Shown one piece after another: positions 47,644-56,781 of a DNA stretch of 64,000 nt. Under the pieces are notes generated by a model. It worked only from the letters and a program-made list of their open reading frames with translations. It was not told where the DNA came from and ran no database searches. Each line of letters opens with the position of its first letter. Positions within the stretch are counted from its first letter, which is position 1. Source of the DNA: Terrimesophilobacter sp038243605 (GTDB lineage Bacteria; Actinomycetota; Actinomycetes; Actinomycetales; Microbacteriaceae); the NCBI GenBank assembly GCA_038243605.1, contig JBBSQX010000004.1:1-64000 (forward strand). Reading direction: 5' to 3'. Both the position numbers and the translations under genes were made by a program.

Positions 47644-48627
47644 ATGATGAATAGTTCTAAAACCCTCCGGTTTGCCGTGATTGGGGCGATGCTGCTCGCG
47701 CTCGCTGGATGTGCTGGCGCTCCCACCTCGCATGCTGCCCCTGCGTCACCGGCAACGCCCGCCAGCTTCCCGCGCACGATCGACGTACCAGCGGGTGACA
47801 CCGCAAAGGCCACCTCGATCGAGATTGCCGCCAAGCCGATACGCATCGCCGCGCTCACCTACGAAACTGCCGAACTTGTTGCGGCTCTCGGCGCGTCGGA
47901 CAGCCTTGTGATGGTTCCCAAATCTGTCGAGAATCCGGCACTCTCCAACCACCCAGACGCGTGGGGGAACGTCGAGAATTTTGCACCAACAGAGAGCGCC
48001 ACGAATGCGGAAGCGGTCATAGCAGCGGCTCCCGATCTTGTGCTACTGAGTGCGCGATATGGTCTTGACGAAAAAGTTGGGTCGGTTCTCACCGCGGCTG
48101 GCCTCACCGTTCTTGTTCTTCCCAACAGTTGGGCGTCAGTCGACGATATGACGACGAACATCGATCTCGTCGGGGAGGCAATCGGCGCGGACAACGAGGC
48201 GGCGGCATTGCTCAAAACCATTCGCTCTGGGCTCACCGCAACGGCATCCGAGACGAAGGCACCGCGCATCCTCGTGCTCAGTAACCAGGCTGGCCGCCCA
48301 TTCGTCACCGCGGGCAAGGCATTTCCGATCGAACTGGTACGCCTCGCGGGAGGTGTCGATGCGAGCGCCGACCTCGGGATAGCGCACACGGGGCCGATCA
48401 CCACGGAGCAGGTCATCCAGGCGGCCCCGGATGCGATCCTCCTGATCGATATGAACGGCTCTGGTCACGAGCTTTTTGACCCTGTAATGCAGAACGCGGC
48501 CGTGGCCGCGCTGCCTGCGGTGGCCGATGGACGCGTATTGCTACTCACCGGAAATCAGGTGCAGGCTCTTGGGCTCGAACACACTGTCACTGGTCTCGAG
48601 CAGATCGTGGACTGGTTGGCTCCGTAG
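47644..48627 (+). CDS. ABC transporter substrate-binding lipoprotein (iron/haem type)
   Basis: A 327-residue class III periplasmic-binding-type protein. FAVIGAMLLALAGCAG is a lipoprotein signal with Cys at about residue 23. PIRIAALTYETAELVAALGA, NAEAVIAAAPDLVLLSARYG and ITTEQVIQAAPDAILLIDMN are typical of BtuF/FhuD/HmuT-like proteins with a rigid inter-domain helix. Starts 47644 or 47647; the AAGGA box favours the latter. Ligand (siderophore, haem or other) cannot be named from sequence. A GC-rich hairpin follows. Confidence 0.87.
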   Translation: MMNSSKTLRFAVIGAMLLALAGCAGAPTSHAAPASPATPASFPRTIDVPAGDTAKATSIEIAAKPIRIAALTYETAELVAALGASDSLVMVPKSVENPALSNHPDAWGNVENFAPTESATNAEAVIAAAPDLVLLSARYGLDEKVGSVLTAAGLTVLVLPNSWASVDDMTTNIDLVGEAIGADNEAAALLKTIRSGLTATASETKAPRILVLSNQAGRPFVTAGKAFPIELVRLAGGVDASADLGIAHTGPITTEQVIQAAPDAILLIDMNGSGHELFDPVMQNAAVAALPAVADGRVLLLTGNQVQALGLEHTVTGLEQIVDWLAP

Positions 48628-48643
48628 CTGCCACCGTCTTTAC

Positions 48644-48671
48644 GGGCCGGGGAGGCGCAGAGCCCCGGCCC
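48644..48671 (+). terminator. GC-rich hairpin after the iron importer
   Basis: GGGCCGGGG and CCCCGGCCC form a perfect 9 bp stem with a 10-base loop. There is no T-tract, so it may be a weak terminator or mRNA-stabilising structure at the operon end. Confidence 0.55.
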
Positions 48672-48746
48672 GCGCATACCCGCCGAATATACTGAGTCAG
48701 AGCTGCCGGGCATCACCGGCTGTGACGGCACAGAAGAGGTGAGCGA

Positions 48747-49547
48747 GTGATTGCGCAGAGCGGAACTGAGCGGGCGCGCAACACGCTTGCCTTTCTGCGG
48801 CGACACATCACAACGGGCATCTGGCCTGTGGGATCTCGCATCCCCATTGAGCCAGAACTCGCGACGAGCCTCGGAGTCGGTCGATCGACAATCCGCGAGG
48901 CCGTACGTTCCCTCGCGAGCATGGGCATGCTGGAGACGCTTCCAGGTCGAGGTACCTTCGTGCGATCCAACACCCCGTCGAGTGTCTTGCTCATGGAATT
49001 TCTCGCCGATTACACGCTCGAAGAGCTGCTGAGCTACCGCCGCGCGCTCGACGTGGAGGCCGCACAGCAGGCGGCTCATCATCGCAACGAAGGCGACATT
49101 GTCGCGCTAGAGGGCGCGATCGCTAAAGCACTTGAGCGCAGGCACTGCACCGCGTTCGCGACAGAGGAATCGGATGCGGAACTCGCGGGCCGTTTTCACT
49201 ATCTGGTCTTCGATGCCGCCAAGAACCGCTTGCTCGCCTCCCTCTACGCCGGAATCACGGACAGGCTCAACGCCCCGGAACACGTCGGCCGTTTGGCGCA
49301 CGCCGCTGATGCCGAGACAATGCAGGCAGAACACCAAAAGATCTTCGATGCGATCAAACGCGGCGATTTCATTGATGCTGCACACGCGATGGCAGATCAT
49401 GTTGACAACGATCTTGTGATCATCACGCCCGACGAGGAGATAATCCCACCCCTTGCGCGATCGCGCCGCCAGCAGAAGCGCATCGACACCGCACGCGAGA
49501 CAGATCGCGAGCGCATCGATGCCGCGGAGTCGTCTACTGCCGAGTAA
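48747..49547 (+). CDS. FadR-type GntR transcriptional regulator
   Basis: A 266-residue regulator from a GTG at 48747 (AGAGGTGAG upstream). The winged helix (residues about 5-72) contains PVGSRIPIEPELATSLGVGR and STIREAVRSLASMGMLETLP, then GRGTFVR. The C-terminal FCD domain binds an effector; RFHYLVFDAAKN and MADHVDND supply metal-ligand-type residues. It probably controls the amino acid ABC operon just downstream, though no operator was identified. A charged C-terminal tail of about 25 residues is extra. Confidence 0.88.
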   Translation: MIAQSGTERARNTLAFLRRHITTGIWPVGSRIPIEPELATSLGVGRSTIREAVRSLASMGMLETLPGRGTFVRSNTPSSVLLMEFLADYTLEELLSYRRALDVEAAQQAAHHRNEGDIVALEGAIAKALERRHCTAFATEESDAELAGRFHYLVFDAAKNRLLASLYAGITDRLNAPEHVGRLAHAADAETMQAEHQKIFDAIKRGDFIDAAHAMADHVDNDLVIITPDEEIIPPLARSRRQQKRIDTARETDRERIDAAESSTAE

Positions 49548-49728
49548 GAGCAACGTGGCCGCGGCGAATAGTTCTGCTGTCGCTCGGCGTGCGTTCTGCG
49601 TGCATTCAGCATGCGAGAGCTCAGGAGTAAGCTTTGAGGGCCGACGTGTCGATGGCGCACTCGTAAATCTTGCATTGTGCCTTCCTGCACCGGCTGCACG
49701 ACTCACCAGGAGAAGAGAAGGAATCACC

Positions 49729-50625
49729 ATGCGCACTAAGTTCGCGCTGCCGGCAGTCATCGCCGTCGCAGCACTTTTGCTCACCGGTTGTGTGGATAAC
49801 AGCACGCCCGCAACCCCCGGCAGCGGAGGTGGCGATACCCCAGCAGTTGGAGTTGACACCGCAGCTGCAGCGCTGCTCCCAGACGACATCAAGGCCTCAG
49901 GCAAGCTCGTCATCGGCATCGACCCCACGTACGCACCCAATGAGTACAAAGACGATGCGGGCAACCCCAAGGGCTGGTCCGTTGACCTCGCCGACGCGAT
50001 GGCCGCCAAGCTTGGTCTGAAAGCCGACTACTCGATCTCCGGATTCGACAAGATCATCCCGAGCATTAAGGGTGACACCGTCGACGTTGGGTTCTCGTCG
50101 TTCACCGACAACGAAGAGCGCGAGAAGAGCGTCGATTTCGTCAACTACTACCAGGCCGGCATCCAGTGGGCTCAACAGGTTGGCAAGAACGTTGACCAGG
50201 CGAACGCCTGCGGCCTGACCGTTTCTGTGCAGGCAACCACCTACGAAGAGACCGACGAACTGCCGGCCAAGTCGAAGGAATGCACCGACGCTGGCAAGCC
50301 CGCCATCGACATTCTCAAGTTCGAGAAGCAAGATGAAGCCACGAACGCCGTTGCCCTCGGGCGCGCAGACGCGATGAGTGCAGACTCACCGATCACCCAG
50401 TACGCGGTCTCACTGCAGAGCGACAAGATTGAACTCGCAGGTGACTCCTTCGACAACGCACCGTACGGCATCGCCGTGAAGAAGGGCTCGCCGCTCGTCA
50501 AAGCAATCCAGGCTGCGCTGCAGTCGATGATTGATGACGGCAGCTACAAGACGATCCTCGACAAGTGGGGCGTCTACAGCGGAGCAGTTGACAAGATCAC
50601 GATCAACGCCGCCACCGCCGGCTAA
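49729..50625 (+). CDS. Polar amino acid ABC transporter substrate-binding lipoprotein
   Basis: A 298-residue protein starting MRTKFALPAVIAVAALLLTG at 49729 (GAAGGAATC upstream). The signal peptide ends in the lipobox LTGC. SGKLVIGIDPTYAPNEYKDD, GWSVDLADAMAAKLGL, IIPSIKGDTVDVGFSSFTDN and the closing PYGIAVKKGSPLVKAIQAAL are typical of family 3 (GlnH/ArtJ-like) binding proteins. An internal Cys pair (ACGL, KECTD) may form a disulphide. It delivers an amino acid to the permease and ATPase encoded next. Confidence 0.92.
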   Translation: MRTKFALPAVIAVAALLLTGCVDNSTPATPGSGGGDTPAVGVDTAAAALLPDDIKASGKLVIGIDPTYAPNEYKDDAGNPKGWSVDLADAMAAKLGLKADYSISGFDKIIPSIKGDTVDVGFSSFTDNEEREKSVDFVNYYQAGIQWAQQVGKNVDQANACGLTVSVQATTYEETDELPAKSKECTDAGKPAIDILKFEKQDEATNAVALGRADAMSADSPITQYAVSLQSDKIELAGDSFDNAPYGIAVKKGSPLVKAIQAALQSMIDDGSYKTILDKWGVYSGAVDKITINAATAG

Positions 50626-50629
50626 CTCA

Positions 50630-51622
50630 ATGAGTTCAACAAACTCAGACCGTACGGCGACACCCGCAGGGGTGTCGCCGTACGGCGCCGATCGGCCAGA
50701 GCCGATCAAAGCAATCCGCCTCAAACACCCGTGGCGCATCGTTTTTGCCGTGATTCTTGTCGCAGCACTCGCGCTGTTCATCATTGATGCGTCGCAGCGC
50801 GAAGCGTACGGCTGGGACAACTTCCAGAAGTTTATTTTTGATAGGCGCATCTCACAGGCAGCCGGATACACCATCCTGCTCACCGTCTACTCGATGATCA
50901 TTGCGATCATTCTTGGCATCACCCTCGCGGTGATGCGACTCTCCGACAATCCGGTCGTCAAAGGTGTCGCCTGGCTTTATTTGTGGGTGTTCCGTGGAAC
51001 CCCGGTGTATGTACAGCTCGCGTTCTGGGGTCTCATCGCCACCATTTACAAGACCATCGACATTGGTCTCCCGTTCACTCAGCCTTGGGTTTCATTAGAA
51101 ACCAAGGGGTTCATTGACGTTTTCTGGCTCGCCGTGATTGGTCTCGCACTCAACGAGGCCGCCTACATGGCGGAAATCGTTCGCGCCGGCATAATGTCGG
51201 TCGAAAAGGGCCAAGAAGAGGCCGCAACAGCGCTCGGCATGCCGTGGCTTCTGACGATGCGTCGCGTCGTCATTCCGCAGGCCATGCGCATCATCATCCC
51301 GCCGACAGGCAACGAAGTAATTTCGATGCTGAAAACCACGTCGCTCGTGTTGGCCGTGCCGTTCAGTTTCGACCTCTACGGTCGCGCACGAGATATCTCA
51401 GTCGAAGTGTTCGATCCGATCCCGCTACTTTTGGTCGCCTCCGCGTGGTACCTGCTCTTCACCTCGATTCTGATGGTCGGCCAGTACTTCCTTGAGAAGC
51501 GATTCTCGCGCGGTGTTGGTCAAGCCCGCCCCGATAAAAAGGGCGGCGTTGACACCGGAATGATTCAGTTAGACACCGGCGTCATTGACGTTGACGCGCA
51601 CGGATCGGAGCACACCAAATGA
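50630..51622 (+). CDS. Polar amino acid ABC transporter permease
   Basis: A 330-residue inner-membrane permease starting MSSTNSDRTATPAGVSPYGA at 50630, 4 bp after the binding-protein stop. About five to six helices; the HisM/GlnP-type EAA loop reads EEAATALGMPWLLTMRRVVI followed by PQAMRIIIPPTGNEVI. An N-terminal cytoplasmic extension and a charged C-terminal tail (VDTGMIQLDTGVIDVD) are slightly longer than usual. The stop overlaps the ATPase start. Confidence 0.93.
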   Translation: MSSTNSDRTATPAGVSPYGADRPEPIKAIRLKHPWRIVFAVILVAALALFIIDASQREAYGWDNFQKFIFDRRISQAAGYTILLTVYSMIIAIILGITLAVMRLSDNPVVKGVAWLYLWVFRGTPVYVQLAFWGLIATIYKTIDIGLPFTQPWVSLETKGFIDVFWLAVIGLALNEAAYMAEIVRAGIMSVEKGQEEAATALGMPWLLTMRRVVIPQAMRIIIPPTGNEVISMLKTTSLVLAVPFSFDLYGRARDISVEVFDPIPLLLVASAWYLLFTSILMVGQYFLEKRFSRGVGQARPDKKGGVDTGMIQLDTGVIDVDAHGSEHTK

Positions 51623-52401
51623 CCGCTGCTCAAGGCAACGACGTTCCCATGGTGCACGCCGACTGTGTCTCCAAAAGCTTCGGCAGCAACGAAGTGCTCA
51701 AGAGCATCTCGCTCACAGTTCCTCGCGGAGAAGTAATGTGCCTCGTCGGGCCAAGTGGCTCCGGCAAGTCCACGTTCCTTCGCTGCATCAACCACCTCGA
51801 GCAAGTCAACGCGGGTCGGCTCAAAGTCGACGGAGTGCTCGTCGGGTACGAAGAGCGCGGCGAAAAGCTTTACGAACTGCGGCCGAAAGAAGCCGCACGG
51901 CAACGCCGCGACATCGGAATGGTGTTTCAGCGCTTCAATCTATTTCCGCACATGACGGCCATCGAAAACATTGCCGAAGCGCCCATGCGCGTCAAAGGCA
52001 CCAAAAAAGATGCTGCCTACGCGCGCGCAAGCGACCTCCTGGCCCGCGTGGGCCTCGCCGAGAAAGCGGATGCCTACCCTGCGCACCTCTCCGGAGGCCA
52101 GCAGCAACGAGTCGCCATCGCACGCGCACTCGCCATGGACCCCAAGCTCATGCTCTTCGACGAGCCGACCTCAGCACTCGACCCCGAACTAGTGGGAGAG
52201 GTGCTCGATGTCATGAAAACCCTCGCCGAATCAGGTATGACCATGATCGTCGTCACGCATGAGATGGGATTTGCGCGCGAAGTCGCAGACTCACTTGTGT
52301 TCATGGATGGCGGGGTTGTCGTCGAATCTGGGGATCCGGCAGAAGTGCTGAGCAACCCGCAGCATCGGCGCACGCAGGCGTTCTTGTCGAAGGTGTTGTA
52401 G
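51619..52401 (+). CDS. Polar amino acid ABC transporter ATP-binding protein
   Basis: A 260-residue GlnQ-type ATPase starting in a 4 bp overlap (ATGA). Walker A: CLVGPSGSGKSTFLRCI; Q-loop GMVFQRFNLFPHMTAIENI; signature HLSGGQQQRVAIARALA; Walker B KLMLFDEPTSALDPELVGE; switch MIVVTHEMGFAREVAD. An insertion of about 15 residues between the first strand loop and the Q-loop (GYEERGEKLYELRPKEAARQ) occurs in several actinobacterial homologues. It completes a canonical importer operon. Confidence 0.94.
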   Translation: MTAAQGNDVPMVHADCVSKSFGSNEVLKSISLTVPRGEVMCLVGPSGSGKSTFLRCINHLEQVNAGRLKVDGVLVGYEERGEKLYELRPKEAARQRRDIGMVFQRFNLFPHMTAIENIAEAPMRVKGTKKDAAYARASDLLARVGLAEKADAYPAHLSGGQQQRVAIARALAMDPKLMLFDEPTSALDPELVGEVLDVMKTLAESGMTMIVVTHEMGFAREVADSLVFMDGGVVVESGDPAEVLSNPQHRRTQAFLSKVL

Positions 52402-52454
52402 CTCGGATGTGATCGGCGTCGCGGAGAATATTGACCCTCCGCTCAAACATTGAA

Positions 52455-52504
52455 AACTTGGTTCGGCCACTCCGCCGCGTTGCGGCTCCGGGCTGAACCA
52501 AGTT
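52455..52504. terminator. Long inverted repeat after the amino acid importer
   Basis: AACTTGGTTCGGCC pairs with GGCTGAACCAAGTT (one G-T) around a 22-base loop, in the 197 bp gap between the ATPase gene and hrpA, which converge. It is followed by CTCAAAACTC; it could serve as a terminator for both directions, though no T-run is adjacent on the plus strand. Confidence 0.5.
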
Positions 52505-52570
52505 CTCAAAACTCGCTCGCAGATCAAAATTTCCCGAGTTGCCGAGCGCTTGTCAGGCCCACGGCGGTTG

Positions 52571-52610
52571 CGGCTGCGCTGGTTACGGCTGCGCTGGTTA
52601 CGGCTGCGCA
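52571..52610. repeat. 15 bp tandem repeat at the hrpA stop codon
   Basis: CGGCTGCGCTGGTTA occurs twice in tandem (52571-52600) and a third partial copy enters the coding sequence. The stop codon (TTA on the plus strand) is the last three bases of copy 2. Compare the 16 bp duplications at 2009-2040 and 62061-62092. Confidence 0.8.
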
Positions 52611-55600
52611 AGCAGCTTCGTGATGCGCTGCAGCGAAACGGGCTCGCTCGTTGCGAGGTGCTGCGCGAAGAGCGAGAGCCGCAACTCCTCCAGGAGCCAG
52701 CGGGCGTGCGTGAGGTTTGGTGCGGCGTTCGGGTTCGCGGGTAACTGGCCGCCGGCAGTGCGGTAGCGCTCTGTTGCCGACTGTACCTCCGTCATCCAGA
52801 CGCGGTCGCGGCCGAGGTTCTCGGCAAGTTTGCCAACGCGATGAGTGATGCCCTGCAAGTACACGGGTAGTCTGCGCAGTTGAACGATGCCGGTGCGCGC
52901 CACGAAGCCGGGGAAGATCAGCGCCTCGAGTTGCTCGCGTGCGTCGGCGAGCGGCGACAGCAGCGCCATGCTTGCACCGCCCGTGATCGCCTTCTCGGCA
53001 TCCCTCGCCGCCGCGAGCGTTGCGCTTACCGTACTCACCGTGGAGAAAAGCGCATCAAGAATCGTGCCGGAAAAATGATCGCGGAGGGCAACGAACTCCT
53101 CGCGGGATCGCACTGTGCGGTCGGTGAGGGCTGCATCCGCGCAGGCGAGCATGCAGTCGGCAAACAGTTCGTTGGTGTTGCGGTACGGGCTACGCGCGAG
53201 AGCAAGCTTCTCGGCGGCAGTGAGGTGCTCCTGCACATAGCCGGTGGGCGGCGGGATGGTGAGAAGCAGAAGTCGCACGACCCCGCGGCGGTGCTCGCGT
53301 GCCTGATCCTCTGGCGTCGCCATCAAACGGATTGTGACGCTCGTGCCCGCATCGACGAGAGCGGGGTAAGCACGGATCGTGTTTCCAGCCAACTTGGTGT
53401 CGAGAATGGTGGGCAGCACGTCGAAATCCCAGGCGGTGAGACCGCTTCGCTCCACCGCGTTTGGTGTGCTCACGTGCGCCTTGGCGACGGACTCGCGCGT
53501 GCGGGTTTTCAGCTTGTGCTGAAGGCTCCGTAGATCTTTGGATGAAGCCAACTGGCGCCCGTTATCTCCGACCACGGTAAAAGTGATCTTCAGGTGCTCA
53601 GGCACCCGGTCGAGGTCGAAGTCCTCCACCTCCACCGGCGTGTAGGTCTGACGCTGAATCTGGTGGGCCAAGAACTCAAGCAGCGAAACCTCGTCTGATC
53701 CTTCGGGAGGGCTCTCTTCCATGAGACGCTTTGCCCAGTCTGCGGCCGGAACAACGTTGCGCCGGATGGCCTTCGGCAGCGCCTTGATCAGCGCGGCGAC
53801 GAGTTCATGCCGCAACCCTGACACCTGCCAATCGAAACCAGCGGGGTTCAGCCGTGGCAGGAGCGCGAGCGGAATCTGCAGGGTGACGCCGTCATCCTCT
53901 GCTCCGGGCTCGAAACGGTATGTGAGTGTCAGGCGCTGATCGTCCTGCTCCCAAAACTTCGGGTAGCCCCCCTCTAGACGGGTCTGGACCTCCTCCGGGT
54001 GCGCAACATCCGCAGCGAGTTGGGCCCGCGTCATCGTGAGGAGATCCGGGGTATCGGCTCTCGCTTTCTTCCACCACGACTCAAACGCGCGCTGGTCGGT
54101 GACCTCTGCCGGCAGCACGCGGTCATAGAACTCGAAGACCGCTTCATCATCGAACAGGATGTCGCGCCGGCGTGTGCGCTCCTCGGCGTCAGAGAGTTCG
54201 GCACGTAGAGCTTCATTTTTGCGAAGAAAGTCGTATGCGCCGGGTAAACCTGAGCCGCCGGAGCGCAGCCCCGTCGGTGCTGGCACGGCTTCGCCTGCAC
54301 GATCGCGAGGTGATCGCCCCATCTCCAACGCGGCGTCGCGTTCAACGAGAGCGCTGCGAATGAACAGCTCGCGAGCGAGTGCCGGGTCGATGCGGGCGAG
54401 CTGCACGCGTCTGCGCGCCACGATGGGCACGCCATACAGGGTGACCCGTTCATAGGTCACCGCAGAGCCTTGCTTCTTCTCCCAGTGCGGTTCGCTGTAA
54501 TTGCGTTTGGCGAGGTCTCCCGCAATCGGCTCCGCCCACGAGAGGTCGATAGACGCGTTCATGCGCGCGAAGAGGCGGCTGGTCTCCACGAGTTCGGCGC
54601 TCATCAACTCCGCCGGTTGTTTTCTGGCGAGGGCGGAGCCGGGGAAGATAGTGAAACGCACTTGCCTCGCCCCGAGGTAGTCGCCGCGCTGTTGCTTCTT
54701 TTTGTCGCCCTTGTGTTCGTCGCGGATGCCGATCTGGCTGAGCAGCCCGGCGAGCAGGGAGCGGTGGATGGCCACGGCATCCGTGCTCTGGGTGCCAACG
54801 GTAAGGCCAAGTTGTTTGGTCATGCGGGTGAGCTGACGGTTGACGTCGCCCCATTCCCGTACGCGCAGATAGTTGAGGTACTCGGCTTTGCAGAGGCGCC
54901 GGAACGCGTTGCCAGAAAGTTCTTTCTCTTTCGTCTTGAGGTAGTTCCAGAGGTTCAGGAGTGTGATGAAGTCGCTGCCCTTGTCCGTGAATCTAGCGTG
55001 CGATTGATCGGCTTGAGGTCGCTTCTCGAGTGGTCGTTCGCGCGGGTCCTGAATGCTGAGCGCAGCAACGATCGCCATCACTTCGCGCGTGACACCGTGT
55101 TTTCCGGACTCGATAACCATGCGGCCGAGCCGCGGGTCGATCGGAAGCCCCGCGAGCTTGCGGCCGGTCTTGGTGATGCGGATTCCCGCACTGTTGGTCA
55201 CCGTTCCCTGACGCTTGACCTGCGGCGAGCCCGACTCGTCTCGAGCCGTTCCCTGAGGCTCTCGAAGGGAACCGTGCTCAACTGCCCCCAGCTCCACGAG
55301 CAGGTCGAGCCCATCTTTCACCCCGCGCGAGTCTGGGGGCTGCAGAAAAGGAAAGTCCGAAATCTCCCCGAGCCCGAGCGAGATCATCTGCAGGATGACG
55401 GCGGCGAGGTTGGTGCGCAGAATCTCCGGCTCTGTATATTCGGCACGCCGGTCGAAGTCTGATTCCGAGTAGAGCCGAATGGCGATGCCGTCGCTGGTGC
55501 GGCCGCTGCGGCCAGAGCGCTGGTTTGCAGATGCCTGAGAGATTGGTTCGATTGGCAGTCTCTGAATTTTGGATCGCACACTGTAGCGGCTGATGCGTGC

Positions 55601-56668
55601 TGTTCCTGCGTCAATCACATACTTGATGCCTGGCACGGTGAGACTTGTCTCTGCGACGTTCGTGGCGAGCACGATGCGACGAACAATTCCGGCGGGGCGC
55701 GATCCAAACACCCTGTGCTGGTCTGCTGAGCTCAGTCGACCGTAGAGCGGAAGCACTTCGGTGCTCGGGAGCTTGCGTGCGCCGATGGCGTCTTCCGCAT
55801 CCCGGATTTCGTTCTCGCCGGAGAGGAATACGAGAACATCGCCAGGCGCCTCCCGCGCAAGTTCATCGATCGCGGCGTTGATGGCGTCAAACAGGTCGAT
55901 GCCGTCGTCGTCTCCGTTCCCTGAAGGGGCCGCCGGCCCTCTCGACTGGGTTCCTTCCTGTGCTGCCCCCTTCGAGACGATCGCTGCGGGCGATCTCCTC
56001 AGGGAGCGGTCACTTTTGGAGCGATCATGATCAAACTCGTCGTCATCCTCGTCGCCGACCTGGTCTGGGCTCAGCGGCCGGTAACGGATTTCGACGGGGT
56101 AGCTGCGACCGGAGACCTCCACGATGGGTGCTGGCGTGCCATCCGCTGCGGCAAAGTGTCGTGCGAAACTTTCCGGGTCGATGGTGGCCGAGGTGATGAT
56201 GACTCTGAGGTCTGGTCGTTTGGGCAAGAGTTGCCGCAGGTAGCCGAGCAGAAAGTCCACGGTGAGGCTGCGCTCGTGCGCTTCGTCGATGATGATAACG
56301 TCGTACTTTTTGAGCATCCGGTCGCGATGAATTTCGTTCAGCAGGATGCCATCGGTCATCAGTTTGATGCGCGTATCTTTGCCGACCTTGTCGGTGAAGC
56401 GCACCTGGTAGCCGACGAGGCCACCGAGTTCTGTTCCGAGTTCTTCTGCGATGCGCTCGGCGATCGTGCGCGCCGCAAGTCGCCTCGGCTGCGTGTGCCC
56501 GATCGATGTGTAGCCGAGTTCAAGGCAGATTTTAGGAAGCTGCGTGGTCTTGCCTGACCCGGTGGCCCCCGCCACAATGACTACCTGGTTGTCGCGGATG
56601 GCAGCCGCAATATCATCACGTCGCTGGCTGACCGGCAGGTCTGGCGGGTACGTAATTGCGGGGATCAT
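52598..56668 (-). CDS. hrpA: ATP-dependent RNA helicase HrpA
   Basis: A 1356-residue DEAH-box helicase. Motif I VAGATGSGKTTQLPK, Ia HTQPRRLAARTIAER, II IIDEAHERSL, III ITSATIDPESFA, V NVAETSLTVPGIKYVIDAG, VI QRSGRSGRTSDG. The HA2 and OB-fold regions and a DUF3418-type C-terminal half follow, as in HrpA. Two stretches, about residues 220-252 and 466-490, are the in-frame translation of REP-like palindromes; they lie in surface-type linkers between conserved blocks, so the enzyme probably remains active. HrpA acts on stalled or mRNA-bound ribosome complexes. Confidence 0.93.
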   Translation of the reverse strand: MIPAITYPPDLPVSQRRDDIAAAIRDNQVVIVAGATGSGKTTQLPKICLELGYTSIGHTQPRRLAARTIAERIAEELGTELGGLVGYQVRFTDKVGKDTRIKLMTDGILLNEIHRDRMLKKYDVIIIDEAHERSLTVDFLLGYLRQLLPKRPDLRVIITSATIDPESFARHFAAADGTPAPIVEVSGRSYPVEIRYRPLSPDQVGDEDDDEFDHDRSKSDRSLRRSPAAIVSKGAAQEGTQSRGPAAPSGNGDDDGIDLFDAINAAIDELAREAPGDVLVFLSGENEIRDAEDAIGARKLPSTEVLPLYGRLSSADQHRVFGSRPAGIVRRIVLATNVAETSLTVPGIKYVIDAGTARISRYSVRSKIQRLPIEPISQASANQRSGRSGRTSDGIAIRLYSESDFDRRAEYTEPEILRTNLAAVILQMISLGLGEISDFPFLQPPDSRGVKDGLDLLVELGAVEHGSLREPQGTARDESGSPQVKRQGTVTNSAGIRITKTGRKLAGLPIDPRLGRMVIESGKHGVTREVMAIVAALSIQDPRERPLEKRPQADQSHARFTDKGSDFITLLNLWNYLKTKEKELSGNAFRRLCKAEYLNYLRVREWGDVNRQLTRMTKQLGLTVGTQSTDAVAIHRSLLAGLLSQIGIRDEHKGDKKKQQRGDYLGARQVRFTIFPGSALARKQPAELMSAELVETSRLFARMNASIDLSWAEPIAGDLAKRNYSEPHWEKKQGSAVTYERVTLYGVPIVARRRVQLARIDPALARELFIRSALVERDAALEMGRSPRDRAGEAVPAPTGLRSGGSGLPGAYDFLRKNEALRAELSDAEERTRRRDILFDDEAVFEFYDRVLPAEVTDQRAFESWWKKARADTPDLLTMTRAQLAADVAHPEEVQTRLEGGYPKFWEQDDQRLTLTYRFEPGAEDDGVTLQIPLALLPRLNPAGFDWQVSGLRHELVAALIKALPKAIRRNVVPAADWAKRLMEESPPEGSDEVSLLEFLAHQIQRQTYTPVEVEDFDLDRVPEHLKITFTVVGDNGRQLASSKDLRSLQHKLKTRTRESVAKAHVSTPNAVERSGLTAWDFDVLPTILDTKLAGNTIRAYPALVDAGTSVTIRLMATPEDQAREHRRGVVRLLLLTIPPPTGYVQEHLTAAEKLALARSPYRNTNELFADCMLACADAALTDRTVRSREEFVALRDHFSGTILDALFSTVSTVSATLAAARDAEKAITGGASMALLSPLADAREQLEALIFPGFVARTGIVQLRRLPVYLQGITHRVGKLAENLGRDRVWMTEVQSATERYRTAGGQLPANPNAAPNLTHARWLLEELRLSLFAQHLATSEPVSLQRITKLLAQP
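55201..55273. repeat. REP-like palindromes inserted in hrpA (site 1)
   Basis: Two units: CCGTTCCCTGACGC...CTCGAG and CCGTTCCCTGAGGCTC followed by TCGAAGGGAACC, the latter a perfect short palindrome. Translated in frame as part of hrpA (about residues 466-490). Same family as 3140-3180 and 43441-43520. Confidence 0.8.
55914..56008. repeat. REP-like palindromes inserted in hrpA (site 2)
   Basis: CGTTCCCTGAAGGGGCCGCC...CTCGACTGGG at the left and CTTCGAGACGATCGC...CTCAGGGAGCGG at the right, in opposite orientations. They encode about 33 in-frame residues (RSLRRSPAAIVSKGAAQEGT and onward) between conserved helicase motifs. Confidence 0.8.
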
Positions 56669-56781
56669 AAGCCCTCCATCTTACGGTCGTTGATGCTCGC
56701 ATACCGGCGCAGGAAGCTTGTCGAAGGGTGCGTCAAGGTCGAAGTGCGAAGATGGGTTCAGGGCGATCGTGAGGAGAAACC

